Positions 46,212-55,552 are shown, counted from the first letter of the stretch. The stretch is 64,000 nt of DNA from JAUIIK01 sp963709995 (GCA_963709995.1 CAVPYN010000001.1:372001-436000); one strand, 5' to 3'. Notes: a model not told the origin generated them from the letters alone. Program-made: numbers and translations.

Positions 46212-46616
46212 TCAGGCGACCGTTTCAGGAAGGATCGCGTCCGCTTCAATCTCGACCAGATATTCGTCACCAACCAGACGGCTCACTTCGATAAGCGTGT
46301 TTGCCGGTCGAATCTCTCCAAAGTATTTGCCATGAACCCGTCCGACGGCTTCCCAATCGTCCGCGTTGGTGACATAGATGCGGGTTCGAATCACGTTCTG
46401 GAGCGTCGCGCCGGCTTCGCCAAGCGCCCGCTCGATCTTTCGAATGATGTAGTCAGTCTGAACGGCCACGTCGTCAATGCCTACCGAATTGCCGCCGTCG
46501 TCGGTGGCTGTGGTGCCGGAAACGGAAACAAAGCGGTCGACGCGCACGGCCCGTGAAAATCCGACGACCTCCTCCCACTCGGTTCCTGAGGATACTCGCT
46601 GTGTGTGAGCGGACAT
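46212..46616 (-). CDS. RidA family protein (Rid/YjgF), paired with the LLM oxidoreductase
   Basis: 134 residues, the normal RidA length. VRVDRFVSVSGTTATDDGG is the conserved early region, then YIIRKIERALGEAGATLQNVIRTRIYVTN with the substrate-binding Arg of this family in the latter part (RTRIYV), and ANTLIEVSRLVGDEYLVEIEADAIL at the end. Imine/enamine deaminase or ligand-binding role is expected. Start is ATG at 46616 with AGGAGA just upstream. It heads a two-gene unit with the LLM oxidoreductase, which suggests a pathway that produces or consumes a reactive imine. Confidence 0.9.
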   Translation of the reverse strand: MSAHTQRVSSGTEWEEVVGFSRAVRVDRFVSVSGTTATDDGGNSVGIDDVAVQTDYIIRKIERALGEAGATLQNVIRTRIYVTNADDWEAVGRVHGKYFGEIRPANTLIEVSRLVGDEYLVEIEADAILPETVA

Positions 46617-46761
46617 TGGCTCTCCTGTTCGCGTGTCAGCAGATATCTGGCGGATTGTAAGTGAATCCTCCCTCCATCGGTTGAGTTCGCCCGGCGGGCG
46701 TTGAACAATGGGAGGTGTAGAAGGCGGCTGACGGCTACGTCATTTGAATGGAACGTCGACA

Positions 46762-46944
46762 ATGCTCTATCTCCTCGCGATCATCGCTCCCCCGCTGGCG
46801 GTCCTCTTTACCGGTCGCCCGCTTCAGGCATTGCTGAACTTCCTTCTGACGCTCCTGCTCTGGATACCTGGAGTCGTGCATGCGATTCTTGTGGTCAATG
46901 AGCATAAGGCCAATCAGCGAGCAAAGAGATACGGCGCTGGTTGA
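46762..46944 (+). CDS. Pmp3/YqaE family small membrane protein
   Basis: 60 residues: LYLLAIIAPPLAVLFTGRPLQALLNFLLTLLLWIPGVVHAILVVNEH matches the two-helix PMP3 proteolipid (UPF0057), whose pattern is a first helix ending PPLAV, a polar bend, then LLN-x-LLTLL-x-IPG-x-x-HA. These peptides regulate membrane potential and cation leak under salt or osmotic stress in relatives. It is a stand-alone plus-strand gene upstream of the DUF389 gene; ATG at 46762 with a weak GGAACG box. Confidence 0.87.
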   Translation: MLYLLAIIAPPLAVLFTGRPLQALLNFLLTLLLWIPGVVHAILVVNEHKANQRAKRYGAG

Positions 46945-47013
46945 GCCACAAATGCCAGGGAATCGTTTCCCTGAAATCTGAGAGTCTGCTGGAATCCGTG
47001 GGAAGGGCTGGAT

Positions 47014-48057
47014 GTGTCCGAAAACAAAGGTCCTGATCGCCGCACACTGGTTCCAATTGTCGAGCTGTGGAATGGTCTGCGAGGTCCGCGAGCTGAACTA
47101 AGCCCGCAGGACCGGCGCGAAGTTCTGAACCAGCTCTTTTTCGATCGTGAGCGCCGGCTCCCCTATCTGTTTCGATTCTTTACCTTGCTCAGCCTGTCCG
47201 TGGCAATCGCGACCTTTGGTTTGCTCGGGAACTCGACTGCCGTCGTAATCGGGGCGATGCTTGTTGCTCCTCTGATGACGCCGATACAGGCCGTTGCCGC
47301 TTCACTCGTGATGGGCTGGGGGCGAAGGCAGTTTCAGTCGCTTGTGCTGGTCGTGACCGGCGCCACCTGGGCGGTGGCCGCATCCTTCCTGTTGGGGTTG
47401 CTCGCTCCGGATCCGGCCGTGTTGCCCGGAGAGGTGCTCGCTCGTACTTATCCCACGCTGCTCGATCTCGGAATCGCGCTGGCGGCTGGCGCGGCCGGGG
47501 CGTACACACTGGTGCGCAAAGAGTCCTCGGCGATACCGGGTGTCGCGGTCGCGGTCGCCCTGGTGCCGCCCCTCGCTGTCGTCGGCATCACCCTGGAAGA
47601 CGGTCGAGGGGATCTAGCCGCCGATGCGCTACTGCTGTTCTTGACGAACCTGGTCGCCATTGTGCTTGCCGCGGCGGTGATGCTGATGCTGACGGGATTC
47701 GCGCCTCGCGCGCTGGCGGAACGACACCGGTCGTTGGTCCATCGTGGGCTGGTGATTAGTGGCATCGCCGTCATCCTCGTGGCGCTGCCGTTGACTGCGC
47801 ACACCGTGCAGATCGTTCAGGATGCGCGTGATCGTCATCAAATCGAAGAGGCGATTGACAATTGGATTGAAGAACTCGAAGATGATTTCGAAGTGCTTAC
47901 GGTGACAATCGATGGCAACGAGGTCGAGATTGACATCGTCGGCCCTGGCGAACCGCCAGGAACCATCTTGCTCAATCAGCGAATCACCAGCGTCCTCGGC
48001 GAAGATGCCAAGGTCAATCTGCGCTGGCTTCAGCGCAACGAAGTACTCTTTCGATGA
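47014..48057 (+). CDS. DUF389 family multispanning membrane protein
   Basis: 347 residues starting at GTG. An N-terminal cytoplasmic part (LSPQDRREVLNQLFFDRERRLPYLF) is followed by about six membrane helices with the family hallmark STAVVIGAMLVAPLMTPIQAVAASLVMG (positions about 47233-47316), TPIQA being the DUF389 signature, and a C-terminal soluble domain (EELEDDFEVLTVTIDGNEVEI). Function is not known for the family. It lies after the Pmp3 gene; both may act at the membrane under stress. 39 bases before the convergent receiver gene. Confidence 0.9.
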   Translation: MSENKGPDRRTLVPIVELWNGLRGPRAELSPQDRREVLNQLFFDRERRLPYLFRFFTLLSLSVAIATFGLLGNSTAVVIGAMLVAPLMTPIQAVAASLVMGWGRRQFQSLVLVVTGATWAVAASFLLGLLAPDPAVLPGEVLARTYPTLLDLGIALAAGAAGAYTLVRKESSAIPGVAVAVALVPPLAVVGITLEDGRGDLAADALLLFLTNLVAIVLAAAVMLMLTGFAPRALAERHRSLVHRGLVISGIAVILVALPLTAHTVQIVQDARDRHQIEEAIDNWIEELEDDFEVLTVTIDGNEVEIDIVGPGEPPGTILLNQRITSVLGEDAKVNLRWLQRNEVLFR

Positions 48058-48096
48058 TGCCGTGCATGACTGGCCCTGTGAGAGACAAGCAGCCGG

Positions 48097-48459
48097 CTAG
48101 ACGTAGCGTCGAACGGCGCTGATCAGGTCGGAATCGGAAAATGGCTTGGTGACGTACTCGGTTGCGCCCTGCTTCATGCCCCAGAAGCGGTCCGCGGCCT
48201 GATCTTTGGACGTCACCATGATAATCGGCATCTCTTTGTAGCGTTCGTCGCCGCGGAGTTGCCGGCAAAGCTGGAAGCCGTTCTGGTCCGGCATGACAAC
48301 GTCGAGGAGCAGAACGTCGTAGTGCGTCGCTTCCAGTCTTGTGACGGCCTCTTTCCCGCTTGATGCGATGTCTACGGCAAATCCGGAAGCCTCGAGTGGA
48401 CGGGAGATCGCGAACTGATCGAGCGGGCTGTCATCAACGACGAGAACTCTGCTCGGCAT
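48097..48459 (-). CDS. single-domain response regulator (CheY-like)
   Basis: 120 residues from the ATG at 48459 (GAAAGGA upstream); the frame continues upstream but the receiver fold begins here. LVVDDSPLDQ has the acidic pair, VLLLDVVMPDQNG the phospho-Asp (residue 53), MVTSK the switch Thr, and EYVTKPF the Lys. The domain is complete and has no output domain, so it must work through a partner. No histidine kinase is adjacent. A pair of dyads lies upstream (48548-48597). Confidence 0.9.
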   Translation of the reverse strand: MPSRVLVVDDSPLDQFAISRPLEASGFAVDIASSGKEAVTRLEATHYDVLLLDVVMPDQNGFQLCRQLRGDERYKEMPIIMVTSKDQAADRFWGMKQGATEYVTKPFSDSDLISAVRRYV

Positions 48460-48547
48460 ATGCGCCATCCTTTCAGGGATAGTCACGGTATTGCTGGGCT
48501 GATCGTGCCTACTCCAAAGTCTATCTGGAGATCGAGGTAAATCACTG

Positions 48548-48597
48548 GTACAGCGGTACCGGAAATCGCTGTACAGAACGACTTGGGGAATCCCCAA
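48548..48597. promoter_or_regulatory. two adjacent dyads between the META gene and the receiver gene
   Basis: GTACAGCG (48548-48555) faces CGCTGTAC (48567-48574) across 11 bases, and TTGGGGA (48583-48589) faces TCCCCAA (48591-48597) across a single base, a nearly perfect palindrome. They lie about 90-140 bases upstream of the receiver gene's ATG and just after the META gene's stop. They could be a terminator plus an operator, or two operators. Confidence 0.45.
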
Positions 48598-48640
48598 TCC
48601 AGACATCCGGGCTGCTGCCACATTCATGGAGGGCTGTTCC

Positions 48641-49843
48641 TCAGCAGAGGGCTTCTCTAAACACGAGCACATTTCCCCGTCGGTCGAAGATCTGAAGGAC
48701 GTCCCCTTCGATCCGATAGCGTCGCGCCTCGCCGAGCATTGAGACACAGATGTTTTCGGCGGTCGCGTATGGCTCTTCCCGGTGGCACTCGGTGGCGTCC
48801 ATCCCGAGCATCGTCAAGTAGATATCGTCGCGCTCGGCAACGTAAGCGCTGGTATAGGTCCGGCAGCCTGTGTATCCACGGAGTTCGGACGCATCTTCGA
48901 TGGCGAGCGTGATGCCCGCATCGCCCGGCAGGTGGAATTCTCCAAGCTCGATGAGGTTCCAGGTCGTCCCAACCAGGTCTGCGGGGTTCATGTTGGTCTG
49001 CGGCTCCCGTTCCAATCGGACGATCACGTTGCCGCCCGGATCCAGGAGTTCCAGTGCGTCGCCAGCAACTGTCACTGCATGGGCAGATTGCACAGCATTT
49101 TGGAAGGCCTGCTCCTGGTCCAGCACAACCGGTGGCTCCAGGCAGCCCTGAGCTGTCGAGGCCATCCGTTCGACAGCCAGAGCGTTCTCCGCAAGGGGTG
49201 ACCGCGGCCCACCGTAGTCGTTGCAGCCGCTGAACCCGCCGATGGAATCGCTCGTCACGCGCAATGACAGGCGAGTGCCAATGATGAGAGGTTCTCCGTG
49301 CAGCTCGATTGCCACCTAGTCGCCCTCCAGCAGTGGATCGATCGGCGGCGGCAGGAGTTGGTCGAGGGTGAGGAGCAACCGGCCACCGGACGCGAAGAAT
49401 TCAAGCTGGACCTCAATTGCGGAGAACGAGTGGAGGTCGTCGATAGCGCTGAAGACGTCGTCGCTTTGCTCCCGAGGATCTTCGCCTGGCTCGCAGATGA
49501 AGTACGTGCGTTGAAGGCGCTCCGTGAGCGCGAACACAGAGCCGGTGATGCGATACTCCGCGCCCGCGCCGTCACAGGCGATGGACGCGCTCATTGCGTT
49601 GCCGTTGACGAAACGGAATCGGGCGACGAGGTCAGGGGCGGCGGGTTCGTTCCCGATCATCGTGACGATCCACTCGGTGCCGTCGAGCCCGGTCAGCCGT
49701 CCGGGGCTTTCAGTGGCTGTTGCGGTATTCGTTTGAGCCAGTGTCCGGGTCGGGGGCGCACTGGCAGTGGTGGAGGACTCGTTAGTCCTCAGGCACGCTA
49801 GGAGTGATGAGGCAAGCAGGATCAATACGAGCAATCTGATCAC
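48641..49843 (-). pseudogene. META-repeat lipoprotein interrupted by a TAG where Trp is expected
   Basis: One reading frame from 49843 to 48641 holds a lipoprotein signal (LILLASSLLACLRT) and three META-type repeats: LDGTEWIVTMIGNEP, then ...LLEGD-stop-VAIELHGEPLIIGTRLSLRV with FSGCNDYGG, then LVGTTWNLIELGEF with YTGCRTYTS. Repeats 1 and 3 have Trp in the 'G-x-x-W' position; repeat 2 has TAG (49316-49318), one base from TGG. So a single about 400-residue secreted META protein is cut in two by one substitution. META domains occur in cell-surface and heat-shock (HslJ) proteins; ligand unknown. It overlaps the TIMP-like gene's stop by 4 bases. Confidence 0.8.
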
Positions 49844-51429
49844 GATGCGACCGGCCTTCCCGCCCGGCGAGATCTGACCAGGAGAAGGGTTCCGGTTGTG
49901 GCGAGGAGCGTGATGATAGCTGCGCCGGTCAGTATCCCGGTCATTTCGCGTCCGGAGTCGTCGCGGCCCGTCGATGCAGCATCGAGAAGCGCGAGGTTGT
50001 CCGCTTGTGTCAGGCTGGGATCAAACCAGATTTCTTCGGAGACGGTCGCAAAGCCCCAGATCGTTGGATCTGAAAACTCGCGAAGCATCGTTGCGTGTCC
50101 CCCGCTTGCCGGACCGTGAACGAGACGCCCGTAGGGCGCCAGCACGTAAACGTCGCTTCCGTGCGTGCCTGCAGTGCCGCCCCAGATTCCGTTGATCGTT
50201 GCTGTCGTCTCCAGATCCGGATTGAGAATCAGACCCGTATCAAGCGACTCGGCCGTGCCGGTCAGCAGGAATCTGTCCTCGGAGAGCCATGCCATCGTGT
50301 GAGGTTCGAATGGTCCGCCAAAGGCGGCTTCGGTGTACATCGCTGGTTCCGTTGACAGGTCGAACATCAGCAGCCGGAATGTCAGCGGCTGTGTCCCCGG
50401 ATGCGCTTCCACAGCCAGGTACCGCCCGCCGGGACCCGGCGCAATGCCGACAAGCGCGTTGATGCCGGAATCGGGCGATACCTTGCCAACCAACTCACTA
50501 TCGCCCGTCGAGAGCGAGTAGCGATACAACCCCCGGCAATCCTGCCCGCCAGTGAAATAGGCAGCGGCTGTAGTCGGGTCAAAACTCCCGAAACCGGGAC
50601 AACCTCCTCGAACATCGACGAGGGAAGCGAGTTCGGTGATGTCTCCGTCCGAGATCCGGTCGATTCGATCTCCTGCGAGCAGGAGGAGATCACTGCCGTT
50701 AACATCCAGACAGGCTATATCGAGTCCATCGATTGTGAGACGATCGTCGGTTGTTTCCCAGACGATGTGGAATCCGGCAAGATCCCGCACGCTAAGGATG
50801 CGTCGCGGCGCTGAATCGCCCGACTCTCGATAGAGCGAGTACTCGACGGCGCGGCGGGAACCGGGACAGATGGCGAAGTCCGTCACCTGGCCCTCACCGG
50901 CGCCATAGGCAAGCGTCCGGCCGTTCTCGTCTAAGGCGAGTGTTCGGATGCCGGGTTCGCTCGCGCCTGCAAGCGCAACGATCGGACCCTCCCCGTCCGG
51001 CAGCGGTTGTCGCTGGACGAGCGCAAGCAGGACGTCCGGATCGATCTCCGTGCAGGCCCCGCCTGTCCAACGATCGCCCTCCTTGTTCAGAAAGATACCG
51101 ACTCGTTGCCCGACGCCCGCGTTGAAGCCACAGGATGCCCCATCCAGTTGACTTACAACTTGCACGATGTCAGGCAGGACGCCTTTGACAGTCTGCTCGA
51201 CCTGAAACTCGTAGATGCCATTGAGAGTGCCGTGATTATCAAGTTCCCCGTCGACGGGTCGACTGAGAAGCTCTCCGACGAACGCCGCGTCCGCATCTTC
51301 TAGCCGGACAAACGGATTTTCCACCGGGCAGGAACAGGCGAATGCTGAATAAGGGACAATGACCGCGAAGCTAGCCAAAACGAAGGCGAGTGCAAGCGCG
51401 CGTGTAAACGATTGCATCGGATGAACCAT
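49840..51429 (-). CDS. surface protein: TIMP-like head, beta-propeller, C-terminal membrane anchor
   Basis: 529 residues. Signal peptide, then a tissue-inhibitor-like (netrin/TIMP) domain: ACSCPVENPFVRLEDADAAFVGEL with YEFQVEQTVKGVLPDIVQVV and CGFNAGVGQRVGIFL (residues about 32-140; CSCP opening and paired Cys). Residues about 150-475 are beta-rich propeller-like repeats. A membrane helix (EMTGILTGAAIITLLATTGTLLLV) with a basic tail ends it, so it is anchored with the main part outside. GGAGG precedes the ATG at 51429. Its stop overlaps the META lipoprotein gene's start by 4 bases, suggesting joint surface function. Confidence 0.75.
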   Translation of the reverse strand: MVHPMQSFTRALALAFVLASFAVIVPYSAFACSCPVENPFVRLEDADAAFVGELLSRPVDGELDNHGTLNGIYEFQVEQTVKGVLPDIVQVVSQLDGASCGFNAGVGQRVGIFLNKEGDRWTGGACTEIDPDVLLALVQRQPLPDGEGPIVALAGASEPGIRTLALDENGRTLAYGAGEGQVTDFAICPGSRRAVEYSLYRESGDSAPRRILSVRDLAGFHIVWETTDDRLTIDGLDIACLDVNGSDLLLLAGDRIDRISDGDITELASLVDVRGGCPGFGSFDPTTAAAYFTGGQDCRGLYRYSLSTGDSELVGKVSPDSGINALVGIAPGPGGRYLAVEAHPGTQPLTFRLLMFDLSTEPAMYTEAAFGGPFEPHTMAWLSEDRFLLTGTAESLDTGLILNPDLETTATINGIWGGTAGTHGSDVYVLAPYGRLVHGPASGGHATMLREFSDPTIWGFATVSEEIWFDPSLTQADNLALLDAASTGRDDSGREMTGILTGAAIITLLATTGTLLLVRSRRAGRPVAS

Positions 51430-51541
51430 CCCCGCCCCGCCTCCAGTGTTTTCGCCGTCTGCCTCATAGACGTCGAAACCGGGAGAATGGTTCCACTGGT
51501 CGCGATTGCAGAACGCAAGCGCGCCAGCGGCGCAGTGGTCG

Positions 51542-53557
51542 CTAGACGTTGTCGCGGGGGATACGCCTGTTGTGGCTCTTTGTTCTTACCCTGGTATCGC
51601 CTTCGAACGCTTCAATGAGGGTTGTGATGTGAAAGTGTTTGGCGTCGGCGCTGAGGCTGCTCTGCGTTTCCACACGGACATCCCAACCGGCCTGACGCGC
51701 CCGCCAGGAATTCTGGACGTGATTCGACGCCGACACGGGATCGTGCTCGTGAATCGACCACTCGATGTGGCTACGGGTCGAGATCTCAAGCCCTTGATCG
51801 GCAAATCGCTTCGTCTGGCGGTCATCGATCGTGATCCGGTGCCGCCCGTCCACCGGATCGCTTGTTATTCGCCAGCGCCGCTCCGGGGCGTTGATGGTCT
51901 GGACTTCCAGTGGCGCGGCGGTCTCCGGTTCTTCGAAGGTTGGGGCAGAGATGCTGTTCGCATTGTGCACCGGCAGGCTGAGCCGTGTGAATGCTCCGGT
52001 CTGCAGGGTCAGCGTCGCGATCTCTGGCGATGGCCACGCCCAGGGCCAGTAGGATGGCGAAAGAGCGAGCCGCAAGCGGTGGCCCGCGGGTAGATTCCAG
52101 GCTAGAGCGTTAAGTTTGAATGACACATCGTACTGGTGGCCGGGTTCGAGCGGCGTAGGCATTTCATGGCTTTCCTGGTGGGACAGGTTGAGAATCCCCC
52201 TGCTGATCAGCGTCGAACGCCCGTCGGGCCAGACATCACAGAGGCGTGCGACAACCATCGCCTGTGGGCGATCGGAGACTATCCTCAGGCGCATTTCCGG
52301 GTAGCCGAGAAGTTCTAACGGTTCGCCGAGCGGCTCGGTGTCGAAAGTCAAACTCAGAGCATCTTCTCTGCGCTGGTCGGTTGGGAAGTCACCGGGCACG
52401 CCGTAGGGACACCACTGCCCCGCATGCTGGCCGTGAAGCAGTGACGTCCGAACCGCTATCGATTCGCTTGGCCCCGCATCGAGCGCGAGGGAATCGCCTA
52501 CGCCGGGGAACATGTCAACTGCCTTGACATCCCGAGACGGCCATTCCCGTTCGCTAACCCAGCGGCCCGGCCACTCGTCGTAATGTGCTGCTGGCTCCAG
52601 GGCGTCCGGTATCCAGGCTCGCAGCATCGGTTCCGACTCGATGTCTGTGTCGATTCCTTTCAACCAGCGATCCCACCATCGCAGGCACTCCTGGAGAAAG
52701 CCAATGCGTGGCCCTGGAGTTGCAAACTCAGCGTAAGCGTGCGCCCAGGGACCGATAAGGCCCATGCGAGGGCAATCGAGATGTTCGAGCATCCGCATGA
52801 CGGCATTGGTGTAGCCGTCCGACCAACCGCCAACGGCAAGCACCGGACACTCGATCGCGGAATAGTCTTCACAAATGGAACCATGTTGCCAGAAGGCATC
52901 GCGGCGCTGGTGGGTCATCCAGGCGTCGATCCAGGGTGGCGTCTGGTCGATGCGATTGAACCAGGTGTTGCGCCAGCCTTCCCCCACGACCCAGGGCAGC
53001 GGCGGTTTGGCGTTGTAGAGGAGCATGGTCGATGCCCAGGAAAGCTGGTCGGCGGCGTTGAGGCAACCGCCCAGGTAGTGGACGTCGTCGGCATAGCGGT
53101 CGTCGGTCGAGCAGAGCGTGATCACGGCTTTCAACTGCTCCGGCCGCCGGGCGGCGATCTGCAAGCCGTTGAAGCCGCCCCAGGAGATGCCAATGATCCC
53201 GACGTTGCCATCACACCACGCCTGATCGGCGAGCCAGGCCAGGATTTCCAGCGCGTCGTCCTGCTCTTGCTTGAGGTATTCGTCTTCCATGATTCCGTCG
53301 GAGTTGCCGCTGCCACGCATGTCGACGCGCACCGAAGCGTAACCATGACCGGCGAAGTACGGATGCTGGAGGACGTCTCGCTCGGCTGTGCCATCGGTCA
53401 GGCGGTAGGGCAAGTACTCGAGGATTGCCGGAATCGGGCTGTCGAGCGCACCGTCTGGCAACCAGATTCTAGCGGCGAGGCGCGTGCCGTCCGAAAGGGG
53501 AATCCAGATATGCTCGATGATCTCGATCTCATGGGGGAAGCTGGTTCGAACGATCAC
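51542..53557 (-). CDS. CocE/NonD family alpha/beta-hydrolase (S15-like)
   Basis: 671 residues from a GTG at 53557 with AGGAGG upstream, 7 bases after the methyltransferase stop; the frame extends to 53635 into the methyltransferase gene but that part is not family-like. IEHIWIPLSDGTRLAARIWLP opens the catalytic fold; the nucleophile Ser is in GIIGISWGGFNGLQIA (about residue 144), the family oxyanion Tyr region in ILEYLPYRLTDGT, the His is probably in GLIGPWAHAYAEF. A C-terminal jelly-roll domain of the X-Pro dipeptidyl-peptidase type follows. Esterase, acylase or peptidase activity is expected; substrate unknown. Confidence 0.9.
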   Translation of the reverse strand: MIVRTSFPHEIEIIEHIWIPLSDGTRLAARIWLPDGALDSPIPAILEYLPYRLTDGTAERDVLQHPYFAGHGYASVRVDMRGSGNSDGIMEDEYLKQEQDDALEILAWLADQAWCDGNVGIIGISWGGFNGLQIAARRPEQLKAVITLCSTDDRYADDVHYLGGCLNAADQLSWASTMLLYNAKPPLPWVVGEGWRNTWFNRIDQTPPWIDAWMTHQRRDAFWQHGSICEDYSAIECPVLAVGGWSDGYTNAVMRMLEHLDCPRMGLIGPWAHAYAEFATPGPRIGFLQECLRWWDRWLKGIDTDIESEPMLRAWIPDALEPAAHYDEWPGRWVSEREWPSRDVKAVDMFPGVGDSLALDAGPSESIAVRTSLLHGQHAGQWCPYGVPGDFPTDQRREDALSLTFDTEPLGEPLELLGYPEMRLRIVSDRPQAMVVARLCDVWPDGRSTLISRGILNLSHQESHEMPTPLEPGHQYDVSFKLNALAWNLPAGHRLRLALSPSYWPWAWPSPEIATLTLQTGAFTRLSLPVHNANSISAPTFEEPETAAPLEVQTINAPERRWRITSDPVDGRHRITIDDRQTKRFADQGLEISTRSHIEWSIHEHDPVSASNHVQNSWRARQAGWDVRVETQSSLSADAKHFHITTLIEAFEGDTRVRTKSHNRRIPRDNV

Positions 53558-53564
53558 GCTGTTT

Positions 53565-54203
53565 CTATCCTCCTGGCTTCCGTGCGACCCACCAGACGAA
53601 GCTTGCGACGCCGGGGTCTTCGTTGATGGTCTCAACCCGTTGACTCAGGATCTCGAATCCAGCCGCCAGGACCATGTTTCGGGTGGTTTCCGGCCCGTAG
53701 TGAGACCAGAACATCGGCGCTCCGAGCCAATCGGCGTCGTAGCCCCGGTACGCGTCATTTGTAGCTGAATTGAAGATGAACAGACCACCCGGTTGCAGCC
53801 AGTCGAAAATGCGCCGGATGATCGTCGGATGTTCTTCACAGGGGAGGTGGATGATCGAGAAAAGGGCGATTACCGCGGCAAAGGAGCCGTCATCGAACGT
53901 GATCTTCATCATGTCGCTGTGGATGAAGCTGGCCCCGGGCGCGGCTTGCCGGGCACGCGCAAGCTGTTCACTGGAGATGTCAACCGCTGTGACGGTGAAA
54001 CGGTCGGACAGTTGCCGGGTAACCGGTTCCCCGTTGCCGCAGCCGAGTTCCAGGACATCAGCACCTTCGGAAAGGGATTCGAGGAGCAGGTTGGTCACGC
54101 GTTCTCGCTCCGGCGAATAGATCGCCGCCGACCAGCCCGCGTAGCGACCCGCGACCTGGTCGTAGCCGGACTCGACGATTTGCTTCATGATTCCGATATT
54201 CAT
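53565..54203 (-). CDS. class I SAM-dependent methyltransferase
   Basis: 212 residues. Motif I VLELGCGNGEPVTRQL, then the Asp of strand 2 in VTAVDISSEQLARARQ, motif II-like FIHSDMMKITFDDGSF, and AVIALFSIIHLPCEEHPT with post-motif LQPGGLFIFN. It is the small UbiE/COQ5-like Rossmann enzyme. AAAGGGG precedes the ATG. It is co-directional with the CocE-like hydrolase (GTG 7 bases after its stop). The methyl acceptor cannot be identified. Confidence 0.88.
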   Translation of the reverse strand: MNIGIMKQIVESGYDQVAGRYAGWSAAIYSPERERVTNLLLESLSEGADVLELGCGNGEPVTRQLSDRFTVTAVDISSEQLARARQAAPGASFIHSDMMKITFDDGSFAAVIALFSIIHLPCEEHPTIIRRIFDWLQPGGLFIFNSATNDAYRGYDADWLGAPMFWSHYGPETTRNMVLAAGFEILSQRVETINEDPGVASFVWWVARKPGG

Positions 54204-54277
54204 CCCATACCCCTTTGCTCACCTCGGGCGCTATCATCACTTTATTGGATTTCGTGCTCCCTGGGAACTGGTACGCG

Positions 54278-55552
54278 ATGGATCTGCTGGACTTTCGACG
54301 TTCCCTGGAAACGCCCGAGGCGCGACGGGGGTTCATCCTGCTGATGGTCATGTCGGCTGCGTTTGGGATGGCGCTGTCAGTTCAGGATAATGTGGTTTCA
54401 AACTATTTTGACGACGTGCTGGGTTTGGATGGACCACAGTTCGGCTACATCACGGCGATCCGGGAGATTCCCGGCTTCCTGCTGATATTTCTGACCGCAC
54501 TCTTCTACAAGATGTCGATCCCGAGGCTCACCTCGATGATGCTGATCGTGCTGGCAGCCGGGATGATGTTGTTCACCTTCTCGAACTCATTCTGGAGCGT
54601 CGCGCCGTGGGTCGTGATCACTTCGATGGGGTATCACACCGTGCTTCAGACTCAGTACGCGCTGGGGCTGAGCCTGACGACCGAGAATCGTTCGGGATCG
54701 ATACTCGGACGTTTGACCGCGATTCATAATGGCGGGGCGTTGGTGGCCATGGGCACCGTCTTCGTGCTCTTTTCCGTTGCGCCCGATTCTTACCGGCTCG
54801 CGTTCGTGCTTGCCGGTTTCATGGCGTTGATTGCCGCCGCCGCAGTGTTCTCGTTCCCCAATCTTAACGACGGGGTGCATGAGGAAGTCGTTGCCGAGCG
54901 GCCGAAGGTCGTCATCCGGGGACCGTACCGCTACTACTATTACCTGCACCTGCTCGACGGGGCGCGTATGCAGATCTTCTTCTCGTTCGGCCTGTTCGTG
55001 CTCGTCGATGTCTACAACATGTCAGTCGCCGAGATCAGCCTTCTTCTGGTTGCGACAAAGCTGGTCGCGATGGTTACCGGGCCCTGGATCGGCAACATGA
55101 TCGACCGGCACGGCGAAAAGCCACTGCTCGGCGCCCTGAATATCATCTACATCTTTGCTCTGGCCGGATATGCCCTGGTTGGAAATGTCTACGTCGCCGC
55201 CTTTATCTTCCTTGTCTATTCAGTGATCTTCCCACTGTCCTCAGTCGGTTCGGCTACCTATCTGCGAAAAGTGGCGGTGAGGGATGAAATCGCTCCTTCG
55301 TTGGCGATGGGAGTAACACTGAGCCATGCGGCGGCGATCATCGTGCCGATTACAACTGGTTTCATCCTGAACTATGTCGGCTACCAGGTGCCGTTCCTGA
55401 TTGCCTGCGTCTTCGCAAGCTTCACGATCCTCGTGACCCGGCGACTCGATCCACGCTCGCAGCGTTCTCCGGCCCGGATCGCCGAAGATCAACGCCTCAA
55501 CGACCGGCTGGCCACTGGAGGCATAGTCGCGGTTGATCCCGCTGATGGATAG
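54278..55552 (+). CDS. MFS transporter, first of a tandem pair
   Basis: 424 residues from the ATG at 54278 (upstream in-frame ATG at 54215 is unlikely). About 12 membrane helices, with the early conserved block EARRGFILLMVMSAAFGMAL, LGLDGPQFGYITAIREIPGFLLIF and the loop segment STENRSG-type. Middle loop has YRYYYYLHLLDGARMQIFFSFGLFVLV. It resembles an extended MFS branch of unknown cargo. The next gene, 111 bases on, is a close paralogue sharing the same landmarks, so this is a local duplication. Confidence 0.88.
   Translation: MDLLDFRRSLETPEARRGFILLMVMSAAFGMALSVQDNVVSNYFDDVLGLDGPQFGYITAIREIPGFLLIFLTALFYKMSIPRLTSMMLIVLAAGMMLFTFSNSFWSVAPWVVITSMGYHTVLQTQYALGLSLTTENRSGSILGRLTAIHNGGALVAMGTVFVLFSVAPDSYRLAFVLAGFMALIAAAAVFSFPNLNDGVHEEVVAERPKVVIRGPYRYYYYLHLLDGARMQIFFSFGLFVLVDVYNMSVAEISLLLVATKLVAMVTGPWIGNMIDRHGEKPLLGALNIIYIFALAGYALVGNVYVAAFIFLVYSVIFPLSSVGSATYLRKVAVRDEIAPSLAMGVTLSHAAAIIVPITTGFILNYVGYQVPFLIACVFASFTILVTRRLDPRSQRSPARIAEDQRLNDRLATGGIVAVDPADG

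Noticed and set aside
49316..49318. TAG reassignment (for example to Trp or pyrrolysine)
   Set aside because: TAG serves as an ordinary stop for other genes in the window.
52583..53626. 347-residue plus-strand frame over the CocE-like gene
   Set aside because: Shadow of a high-GC coding strand; no motif, no ribosome-binding site.
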